Source: Alcanivorax sp. (GTDB lineage: Bacteria; Pseudomonadota; Gammaproteobacteria; Pseudomonadales; Alcanivoracaceae). From it: a stretch of 7,129 bases of DNA. The translations under genes and the position numbers were made by a program. Below the pieces are notes generated by a model. The model was not told where the DNA came from and made no database searches. It was given only the letters and a program-made list of their open reading frames with translations. Shown in pieces: positions 1 to 6,163 of this stretch. The stretch is taken from positions 1 through 7,129 of the forward strand of contig SLJS01000034.1 of NCBI GenBank assembly GCA_007135015.1, read 5' to 3'. Position 1 is the stretch's first letter; each line of letters begins with the position of its first letter.

Positions 1-10
1 GAATTGCCTT

Positions 11-27
11 TTGCGATAGCCTCGCAA
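11..27. other. Small inverted repeat at the left edge
   Basis: TTGCGA (11-16) and TCGCAA (22-27) form a perfect 6-bp stem with a 5-base loop. It lies beyond the possible terminator of the di-iron family gene. No gene is visible in bases 1-110. The role is unknown and it may be part of a longer intergenic repeat cut by the window edge. Confidence 0.3.
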
Positions 28-32
28 GGAGG

Positions 33-59
33 AAAGGTTAAAGCGCGGCGAAGCCGCGC
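33..59 (-). terminator. Possible terminator after the di-iron family gene
   Basis: On the minus strand a perfect 7-bp stem (GCGCGGC, loop TTC, GCCGCGC; 59 to 43) is followed by the T-rich tail TTTAACCTTT. It lies about 50 bases past the stop codon at 111. The stem is strong but the tail is interrupted, so this is a weak intrinsic terminator at best. It may instead belong to the neighbouring repeat element, whose hairpin has the same TTC loop. Confidence 0.4.
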
Positions 60-63
60 AATC

Positions 64-109
64 TCGAGGCTCGCAGCTCGCGGCTCGCAGCTGCGCCCCG
101 AAGGGGCGC
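64..109 (-). repeat. Extragenic repeat element, copy A (hairpin plus heptads)
   Basis: Read on the minus strand, the element begins one base after the stop codon of the di-iron family gene with the hairpin GCGCCCCTTCGGGGCGC (109 to 93; 7-bp stem, TTC loop). After one base come four 7-base units at 91 to 64: GCTGCGA, GCCGCGA, GCTGCGA and GCCTCGA. The same 17-mer with similar heptads occurs in opposite orientation at 1067-1118. No T-tract follows the hairpin, so it is not a classical terminator. It may be a REP-like element or a 3' stabilising structure. Confidence 0.75.
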
Positions 110-110
110 T

Positions 111-974
111 CTAGGCCGCCAGGTCGGGACGGTCGAGCATTTTGGCGAGCAGTTTCAGGCCTTCCTTGCGGCTTTGGGTGCCGTCGCGCTTGTCGGGATG
201 GAAATCACGCTTGAAGTACGACAGCCAGCGCGGCGCGGTCCGGCGAAGCCAGCCGGGACGGCCCAGCAGCCAGTTGAAGCCGCCCACCACGGAACGCCAG
301 TCCACCGGATCATCCAGTTCCCGCTGAAGCTGCACATAGTGGAAGCCGGTGAAGAACAGAAACTCCAGGGTGGTCTTGGCCATTTCGCTGGTACGAATCC
401 AGTAGCTTCCCACCTGGTCTTCGTAGACGTCGAAGGCCACCGCCTTGTGCTCGCTTTCCTCCACCGCATGCCAGAGCCACAGCGGCACCATGCGCTCGTC
501 CATGCCCTCGCGGAATTCCGGATTCTCCAGCAGCAGCTCCGCCAGCATGGCGGTGAAGTGTTCCAGCGCACAGGTCTTGGCAAGCTGGCGCTCCCGGGAC
601 ATGTGCTTCGCCTGCCACTTGAGCCCTTCAAGCACGAACTTCTCCACCTTGTCAGAGGCAAAGCCCTTCTCGCGCATGAAGGCGTTGAAGGATTCATGCT
701 CATTGCCGTGATGAGCTTCCTGGCCGATAAAGCCCTTTACCCGCTCGCGCAGGTCCAGATCCTTGATGTTCTTCTGATAATGACGCACCGAACGGACGAA
801 AAAGCGCTCGCCCTCCGGAAAGGTACAGGACAGGGCCGTCAGCAGGATGGTCTTGAACTGGTCATTGCCGAACCAGTAACGGGGAATGTCCGGGTCGAAT
901 TCGAAATCCATGCGCCGTGGCTGCACATCACTGCGATTGACCTGACGTTCCGCCACCTTTGCCTTTGCGTTCAT
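111..974 (-). CDS. COG3687/PF10118 family protein, predicted metal-dependent hydrolase with ferritin-like di-iron ligands
   Basis: This 287-residue protein resembles the PF10118 (COG3687) family, called predicted metal-dependent hydrolase; its substrate is unknown. Visible putative metal ligands are E56 (motif PEGER), E86 and H89 (QEAHH), E138 (ALEHF) and E173 and H176 (EESEH). The order E, ExxH, E, ExxH, with gaps of about 30 and 35 residues within each half, matches ferritin-like four-helix di-iron proteins, so an oxidative di-iron role is possible; that is inference. The C-terminal third is rich in Trp and basic residues. No signal peptide or clear membrane segment is seen, so it is probably cytoplasmic. 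I chose the ATG at 974 because GGAGG lies 8 bases upstream; the frame stays open for 26 more codons to an ATG at 1052, but that start has no comparable ribosome binding site. The gene sits between two inverted copies of a repeat element. Family assignment is fairly sure; function is not. Confidence 0.85.
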   Translation of the reverse strand: MNAKAKVAERQVNRSDVQPRRMDFEFDPDIPRYWFGNDQFKTILLTALSCTFPEGERFFVRSVRHYQKNIKDLDLRERVKGFIGQEAHHGNEHESFNAFMREKGFASDKVEKFVLEGLKWQAKHMSRERQLAKTCALEHFTAMLAELLLENPEFREGMDERMVPLWLWHAVEESEHKAVAFDVYEDQVGSYWIRTSEMAKTTLEFLFFTGFHYVQLQRELDDPVDWRSVVGGFNWLLGRPGWLRRTAPRWLSYFKRDFHPDKRDGTQSRKEGLKLLAKMLDRPDLAA

Positions 975-982
975 GGAATAAA

Positions 983-987
983 CCTCC
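983..987 (-). promoter_or_regulatory. Ribosome binding site of the di-iron family gene
   Basis: On the minus strand GGAGG is followed by 8 bases and then ATG at 974. It decides the start against longer in-frame ATGs at 1052 and 998, neither of which has such a site. Confidence 0.8.
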
Positions 988-1066
988 GCTTCGTGCATGC
1001 TGGAGGCAGTATCCATCAGCATCCGGGCAATCTGCCGGTCCGATAGGGCCAATCAACGCGCCCGTT

Positions 1067-1118
1067 GCGCCCCTTCGGGGCGCGCCCCGGGCTACGGGCT
1101 GCGAGCCGGACGCTCGGG
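1067..1118 (+). repeat. Extragenic repeat element, copy B (hairpin plus heptads)
   Basis: Read on the plus strand, the identical 17-mer GCGCCCCTTCGGGGCGC (1067-1083) is followed by GCCCCGG and four degenerate heptads at 1091-1118: GCTACGG, GCTGCGA, GCCGGAC and GCTCGGG. The last heptad ends exactly at the stop codon of the PilZ gene (1119-1121). Bases 1077-1088 also form the 12-bp palindrome GGGGCGCGCCCC, so alternative folds exist. The copy is inverted relative to copy A, with the di-iron family gene between them. Confidence 0.75.
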
Positions 1119-2111
1119 TCAGCCGTTCTCGGTGATGTAGCGGCTCAGGTCCAGGTCCGGGAGTACGCCGGCGCGGGAGAGCGCGCTGTTGATGGTTTCG
1201 TAGAGCTCGCCCACCCGGGCCAGCAGGGTCTTCTCGAAGACATCGAGGATCACCTGGTGGCTGCCGGGGGCTACCGGAAGGCTGCCCAGCGCCTCGCCGA
1301 AAGCGGTGCACAGCACCGACGGCGCCAGGGGGTTGCGGCGGGGGTTCAGCGAGATATTGAAAAGTTCATCAAAGCGCAACTGCAGCGAAAGCAGTTCCTG
1401 GTTGAAGCGCAGCTCGGTACGCGAGGCCATCACGCGCAGTGCCAGCCATTCCTGAAAGGCAGTGGAATCTTCCGGCGATTGCGGTGTGGTGAACTCCGTG
1501 GCCTGTTCCTGCGGCGCGTGGCCGCCGGCGATGTTCTCCAGCGGCATGCAGGCACGCCGGACGAACTCCCGGACCAGTTGCGTCCTGTTCTCCCCGAGCA
1601 CATTCGCCGCCTGCCGTCCGTGCTCGCCGGTGTCTTCCAGGGCCTCGCGCACCGCCGGAAAGAACGCGTCCATCCCGTTGGCGCAGAAATGCTGCTGAAT
1701 CCGCAACACACCCCGGGCCGCCTGCCGGGCACGCTGGCCCTCCGGCGGCGCATTGCCGGCGTCCGCCGGGTCCGTCGGCTCCAGCAGGCGCCGTACATGG
1801 TTCTGCATGGCGAGCAGGTCGGTGGGGTCCGGCCCGGCAAAGGCCATGCCCAGATTCTCGCCGTCGCGGCGCGCGACCCGGCCGGGCAGGTGCAGGGTAC
1901 GCTGGCCGCGCACTCCATCCACGTCCACGGTCAGGGTCATCGACTCGCCGGATTCCAGCGAGGCCATGAAGCCCGACTCGTCATCGGGAACGCGAAGCAA
2001 CACGCCCCCGAGACAGAAGTCCCGGACCTGGCAGGCACGTTTGTGAAACCCTCCGGCGCTGATCTGCGCCGGCATTTCCACGGGATGCCTGATATGTGCG
2101 CGCTGTTCCAT
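1119..2111 (-). CDS. PilZ domain protein with N-terminal DUF1631 segment (short paralogue)
   Basis: This 330-residue protein has a PilZ domain at about residues 1-110 and a DUF1631-type helical block at about 218-326, joined by a divergent linker. PilZ domains bind cyclic-di-GMP through RxxxR and [D/N]xSxxG. Here R4xxxR8 is present, and the second motif reads DFCLGG (31-36) with Cys33 in place of Ser. The protein aligns end to end with residues 1-340 of the larger neighbour. By hand count, ungapped, identity is about 52% over the PilZ region (57 of 110) and 55% over the C-terminal block (60 of 109). It ends just after that block, so it lacks the rest of DUF1631 and all of GGDEF and EAL. No signal peptide or membrane helix is seen. 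The likely role, by inference, is a cyclic-di-GMP-responsive partner of, or competitor with, the larger protein. The ATG at 2111 aligns with the paralogue's start and has GGAGG 11 bases upstream. Confidence 0.85.
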   Translation of the reverse strand: MEQRAHIRHPVEMPAQISAGGFHKRACQVRDFCLGGVLLRVPDDESGFMASLESGESMTLTVDVDGVRGQRTLHLPGRVARRDGENLGMAFAGPDPTDLLAMQNHVRRLLEPTDPADAGNAPPEGQRARQAARGVLRIQQHFCANGMDAFFPAVREALEDTGEHGRQAANVLGENRTQLVREFVRRACMPLENIAGGHAPQEQATEFTTPQSPEDSTAFQEWLALRVMASRTELRFNQELLSLQLRFDELFNISLNPRRNPLAPSVLCTAFGEALGSLPVAPGSHQVILDVFEKTLLARVGELYETINSALSRAGVLPDLDLSRYITENG

Positions 2112-2122
2112 CTCGCCTGCAT

Positions 2123-2127
2123 CCTCC
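2123..2127 (-). promoter_or_regulatory. Ribosome binding site of the short PilZ gene
   Basis: On the minus strand GGAGG is followed by an 11-base spacer and ATG at 2111. The spacer is slightly long, and a second purine-rich stretch (AGGCGAG) lies directly before the ATG. The site supports the same N-terminus (M-x-x-RAHIRH) as in the larger paralogue. Confidence 0.6.
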
Positions 2128-2180
2128 GTTATGCACCGGCTCGTCTACACAGGATACACACAACCGCCGCCCGCCGCTGC

Positions 2181-2202
2181 AGCCGGGATGCCCTCACCGG
2201 CT
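2181..2202 (-). other. Inverted repeat downstream of the large cyclic-di-GMP gene
   Basis: In the 140-base gap between the stop of the large gene (2252) and the start of the short paralogue (2111), AGCCGG and CCGGCT form a 6-bp inverted repeat around a 10-base loop, 50 to 71 bases past the stop codon. No T-tract follows, so I do not call it a terminator. It could attenuate readthrough. I see no recognisable promoter in the rest of this gap. Confidence 0.3.
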
Positions 2203-2251
2203 TACAGGCTCGCCCGCCGGCCCTGGCTCTCAGCGCCAAGGCAGGCAGCCG

Positions 2252-5200
2252 TCAGGCGCGCGCGAGGGAATCCATGGGGCGGGGCTTTTCGATGCAATAG
2301 CCCTGCACGAAGTCCACACCCATTTCGCGCAGGCAATCGCGAATTTCCTGTGTCTCCACGAACTCGGCAATGGTCTTCTTGCCCATGAGATGCCCCATTT
2401 CGTTCATCGAGCGGACCATTGCCCTGGAGGCCTTGTCCTGAACGATATCACGAATGAAGGAGCCATCAATCTTGATGTAATCCACCGGCAGCGACCGCAA
2501 ATGCCCATAGGAGGCCTGGCCGGCGCCGAAATCATCCAGCGAGAAGCGACAGCCAAGATCGCGGACGGCCTGAATGAAATCGATCGCCTCGTCGAGACGG
2601 GCAATGGTGGCGGTTTCGGTCACCTCGAAACACAGCTGCTCGCGCCGCACCGGGTACTGCGCAAGGCGCTCGAAGATGAACTCAAGCAATGAGGTGTCAT
2701 TCAGCGAGTGGCCGGAAAGATTGATGGCGACATGATCCAGGCCGCTCACGGTTTCCGGGTTCTCGTGCATCCAGCGCAGCACCCGCTCGATCACCCAGCG
2801 GTCCACCGCGTGCATGCGGTTGTACTGCTCCGCCGCGCGCATGAACTCCGCCGGGGGCAGCATCTCGCCATCCTTCGCCCGCAGGCTGATCAGCGCCTCG
2901 TACGCCGGAGCGGAACCGTCCGGGCTGGTGGCCTCGATCCGCTGGACACGCAGGGAAAGGCGGTCGTCGTCCATAGCCTCGTTGAGACGGCTCACCCAGC
3001 TCATCAGGTCTTCGCGTCGCGCCAGTTCACCGCCGCCCTGCCGGCCGCCGCCTTCAACCCGGTTGCGCCCGGCCTCCTTGGCCGCATGACAGGCGCTGTC
3101 CGCCGCACGCATCAGCTCGGCGGCGGATACCCCCGGGCTCACCCGCTCGGCGAGACCACAGCTTATGGTGGTCTGGAAACTCTTGCCCGCGCATTCGAAA
3201 CGGGTCCCGGCCACCTGCTCAAGCAGTTTGTCAGCCTGGGCACGGGCGCCGTCCGCATCGGCATCGGAAAGCCAGACAGCGAACTCGTCACCGCCGGGGC
3301 GCGCAACCAGCTTGCCGGGAAAACGCTCCTCCAGCAGCCGCGCCAGCGCCCGAAGCATGTCGTCGCCGGCGGCGGGGCCGCCCTGGTTGTTGATCAGTTC
3401 AAACCGGTCCAGGTCCACGTGCAGCAGGACCCCTCCGTCCGAAGCCTTCTCCAGATCGAGCCGAAGGCAACGCTCGAACTCCCTGCGATTCGCCAGCCCG
3501 GTGAGCTCGTCGCGGGCGGACTGGCGGGCCATCTGTTCATAGATGCCACGCACCATGGCCTCCAGACCACGATCCACCGGCGGTGCATCCAGGCTGTCCA
3601 CCGGGCGCATCTCGGCGCTGGTCAGTCCCTGCAGGAGTTCAGCGCGGGAATACTCGATGATCTTCATGCCTTTCTGATTGACGAACACATAGGTCTGCCC
3701 TTCGCCGCCTATCCAGGCCAGCCGCACCAGCGCTTCGTCCTCGCCGGAACCCGTGCTGAACCAGTCTCCGACCTTGTAGCGCTCCAGCCGCCGCGACCGG
3801 GCGCTGTCTTCCTCGACAGCCTGGTCCTGATCCTCCTGCCCGGAAAGCAGGCCCGCAGGCACGTCCACCAGTGGCGGGTCCTTCTCGTCCCGGGCCTTCT
3901 TCGACAACAGATCCCGCAGCTCACCGATCAGGCGCGCGTTCTGAAGCTGGGTGTCATCCACCTGCGCCAGACCCTCCTTGATGGTGGCAAGCAAGGGCTG
4001 AAGCTCCTCCCGCGCCGGCACGATGGCCACCGCTTCCATCATTCGTTGCGGCACGGCCAGATACCGCTGCCACTGCTCACCCGCACTGCCTTGACGCAAC
4101 AGTGTCTGCACCAGCAATTCCCGCCAGCCCGCGTCGACCAGGCTCAGCAATGCACGCGGCGTCTTGCGCCCACCGGCGAGCCGCTCCAGTATCCGCCCCA
4201 CCCGGTTACGCGCCGCCGCAACCCGCTCACGGCCCTCGCAGGCTTCGGTCACGCGCTTTACATTGCGCTCGAAACGCTTCTCTTCCGGCCGGACAAGCGG
4301 CTCGAGCCTTTCCAGCGCCTCGGCAAAGACGGCCACGTCCTCGTCGAAGTTGTCCAGCACATGGTCCACCTGCTCACTGATGGCCGCTTCCTTTTTTTCC
4401 AGCCCGGATGTTCCCTTCCTGCCGAGCTGGGCCATCCGGTTGAGCAGCTGCCGCACGGGGTGCTCGGTATCGGAGAGAAAGGAATCGTCACTGAGCAGCA
4501 GGCGCAGAAGAGGGATCTGCAACTGGCGAATGGACTTGCGCGCGCCCTCGCTGAGGGCCGGATCCTCCAGAATCCCCTCGAAGAGGTGGTGGATCACGTT
4601 CATTGCGGTGCTCAGTTCCGGCCCCGGGGAAACCGGCCCGCCCATGCGCTCGCGCAGCATGGCCTCGATCTGTTGAGGCAGGGGTTCCGAAGAATCCTCG
4701 CGCCGTGCCTGCATTCCGGTCAGCGTGGCATCGAGTTGCGCAGGCTCAACCGGGGGGCCACCGGAGCCACCTTCACCGAACGCCTCCGCGGCGGAACCCA
4801 TCAACCGCTGCACCGTCGCGTAGGCATTGCGCGCTATGTTCTGCTGCATGGAGAAACTGTCTATTGCCCCGGCGGATGGCCGGGCACGCTTGCCGGGGCT
4901 GGCCCCTGAAGCCCTGTCGGCCCCGCCGGGGAGCTCATCCGCCGCCTCTTCATGTCCATAGGCCCGCAACGTCTGCTCGGCCACCGGGCCGCCATAGCGT
5001 TCGCTCAGGTATCGGCCCACATCCAGCTCCGGCAATACACCCTCCGCCGCAAGGGCTTCATTCAGCTGCCGGTACAGATCATCCAGCCCGGCCAGCACCT
5101 CCTTCTCGAACACGGAAAGCACAAGCCGGTCCGCCTTTTCCTTCAGGGGAAGCAGCCGGACGGATTCGCCGAACGCATTGCACAGATGTGTCGGGGAAAC

Positions 5201-6025
5201 CGGATTGCGGCGCGGATCCAGGGAGATGCCGAAGAGCTCGTCGAATCGCAACTGCAGATACAACAGCTGCCTCTGGGTGCGCACCTCCGCCCGCGAGGCC
5301 ATCACTTTCAACGCCAGCCAGTCCTCGAACGAGCTCTTGTCCACCAGCGACAGCCGGGAATCTTCCGTGGCCGACCCGCTGAACTCCGGGCCCTGCTGGT
5401 CCAGCCCGGCGACAAGCCGGTCAAGCTCCGCGGAAACCTTGCTGAGGAAATTCCGCGCCAGGGTGTTGCTGTTCGACTGCAATACCGTGACGGTTTCAAT
5501 CAACGGCTCGCGCTCTTCGTCGCTTGCCAGCCGCGAAGTCTCCGCGCGCACCGCATCGCGCACCGCCCCGTGGAAATCATCCAGCCGGGTGTTGCAGAAG
5601 TCCTGAAGCAGCGCCCGAGCCCGCGAGGCGGCCTGCTGCCTCCTGGCGGGTTCCGCCCTCTCCTGCGAAGCGGCAGACGGCGATGTGCGCTGCTCCAGCA
5701 GTGCGCGGACATGGTTCTGGAGAGTCAGCAGATCGGTGGCCGGCGCCCCCCGGAAGGCAACACCAAGCGCCCGCGGCTCCTTGCGCACCACCTCCGCCGG
5801 AAGGTTTACCCGTCGCGTACCCTGCCGGCCGGGTACATCCACACCCAGGGTCAGGGTCTCGCCCTTCTGCATGGCCGCCATCAGCGCCAGATCCTCATGG
5901 GGGATCGACAACAACACACCACCGAGGCAGAAGTTCTCCACCTGGCAGGAGCGATCCCGGAAATGGCCGCTGGTCAGTACTGCCGGCAACTTTACGTCAT
6001 GCCGGATATGGGCTCGCTTGTTCAT
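2252..6025 (-). CDS. PilZ-DUF1631-GGDEF-EAL cyclic-di-GMP signalling protein
   Basis: This 1257-residue protein combines a putative cyclic-di-GMP receptor domain with synthesis and breakdown domains. In order: PilZ (about 1-110; R4xxxR8 and NFCLGG at 31-36, Cys33 for the usual Ser); a long, mostly helical DUF1631 region (about 130-825), interrupted by Gly/Ser/Pro/Ala-rich linkers near 345-390 and 415-450; GGDEF (about 836-990); and EAL (about 1010-1257). GGDEF shows DELTGLANRR from 839 and an intact GGDEF at 911-915, but FPGK at 902-905 instead of the RxxD I-site, and E876, N880 and P884 at the usual Lys, Asp and His positions. EAL keeps E1043, N1102, E1134, D1164, D1165, K1185, E1221, E1224 and Q1241, so phosphodiesterase activity is likely; S1047 replaces the Arg of EALxR. 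No membrane helix is seen, so it is probably cytoplasmic. The ATG at 6025 was chosen over an in-frame ATG at 6088 because it matches the paralogue's start and has AGGA 10 bases upstream. Confidence 0.9.
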   Translation of the reverse strand: MNKRAHIRHDVKLPAVLTSGHFRDRSCQVENFCLGGVLLSIPHEDLALMAAMQKGETLTLGVDVPGRQGTRRVNLPAEVVRKEPRALGVAFRGAPATDLLTLQNHVRALLEQRTSPSAASQERAEPARRQQAASRARALLQDFCNTRLDDFHGAVRDAVRAETSRLASDEEREPLIETVTVLQSNSNTLARNFLSKVSAELDRLVAGLDQQGPEFSGSATEDSRLSLVDKSSFEDWLALKVMASRAEVRTQRQLLYLQLRFDELFGISLDPRRNPVSPTHLCNAFGESVRLLPLKEKADRLVLSVFEKEVLAGLDDLYRQLNEALAAEGVLPELDVGRYLSERYGGPVAEQTLRAYGHEEAADELPGGADRASGASPGKRARPSAGAIDSFSMQQNIARNAYATVQRLMGSAAEAFGEGGSGGPPVEPAQLDATLTGMQARREDSSEPLPQQIEAMLRERMGGPVSPGPELSTAMNVIHHLFEGILEDPALSEGARKSIRQLQIPLLRLLLSDDSFLSDTEHPVRQLLNRMAQLGRKGTSGLEKKEAAISEQVDHVLDNFDEDVAVFAEALERLEPLVRPEEKRFERNVKRVTEACEGRERVAAARNRVGRILERLAGGRKTPRALLSLVDAGWRELLVQTLLRQGSAGEQWQRYLAVPQRMMEAVAIVPAREELQPLLATIKEGLAQVDDTQLQNARLIGELRDLLSKKARDEKDPPLVDVPAGLLSGQEDQDQAVEEDSARSRRLERYKVGDWFSTGSGEDEALVRLAWIGGEGQTYVFVNQKGMKIIEYSRAELLQGLTSAEMRPVDSLDAPPVDRGLEAMVRGIYEQMARQSARDELTGLANRREFERCLRLDLEKASDGGVLLHVDLDRFELINNQGGPAAGDDMLRALARLLEERFPGKLVARPGGDEFAVWLSDADADGARAQADKLLEQVAGTRFECAGKSFQTTISCGLAERVSPGVSAAELMRAADSACHAAKEAGRNRVEGGGRQGGGELARREDLMSWVSRLNEAMDDDRLSLRVQRIEATSPDGSAPAYEALISLRAKDGEMLPPAEFMRAAEQYNRMHAVDRWVIERVLRWMHENPETVSGLDHVAINLSGHSLNDTSLLEFIFERLAQYPVRREQLCFEVTETATIARLDEAIDFIQAVRDLGCRFSLDDFGAGQASYGHLRSLPVDYIKIDGSFIRDIVQDKASRAMVRSMNEMGHLMGKKTIAEFVETQEIRDCLREMGVDFVQGYCIEKPRPMDSLARA

Positions 6026-6035
6026 TATTGTTCGG

Positions 6036-6039
6036 TCCT
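6036..6039 (-). promoter_or_regulatory. Weak ribosome binding site of the large cyclic-di-GMP gene
   Basis: AGGA on the minus strand lies 10 bases before ATG 6025. It is weaker than the GGAGG sites of the other three genes. The upstream ATG at 6088 has no such site, and the 21 residues it would add have no counterpart in the paralogue. Confidence 0.5.
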
Positions 6040-6163
6040 GCTTCCGAGCTGCGCGGCGGGCGAATCCACCATGAATGCCGGGGACCATGATTAACCGAAA
6101 TGCCCTCCCGACGCTATACCCTGTTCTGCTGCTACCCGGTTTCTACCGCTCGGGCATAAATGG

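Noticed and set aside
26..32. AAGGAGG on the plus strand, a possible ribosome binding site.
   Set aside because: No start codon follows at a usable distance and no plausible plus-strand gene begins here.
64..91. Four 7-base repeats considered as a CRISPR array.
   Set aside because: The units are contiguous 7-mers with no spacers, and no cas gene is present.
975..1052. N-terminal extension of 26 residues for the di-iron family gene.
   Set aside because: The ATG at 1052 has no ribosome binding site, while the ATG at 974 has an excellent one. Family-like sequence begins after the later start.
2708..4909. Open frame of 733 codons on the plus strand, and similar long plus-strand frames at 174-1046, 1065-2300 and 4952-6094.
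   Set aside because: They lie opposite genes with clear domains and motifs. Their products show no recognisable domain and have the His/Arg/Gln/Leu-rich composition of antisense frames in GC-rich DNA.
6026..6088. N-terminal extension of 21 residues for the large cyclic-di-GMP protein.
   Set aside because: The paralogue starts at the equivalent of the later ATG, and the upstream ATG has no ribosome binding site.
6026..6163. Possible promoter with TATAGC as a -10 box upstream of the large cyclic-di-GMP gene.
   Set aside because: No acceptable -35 box lies at 16 to 18 bases, and no terminator-like stem was found in this gap, so I could not support a call.
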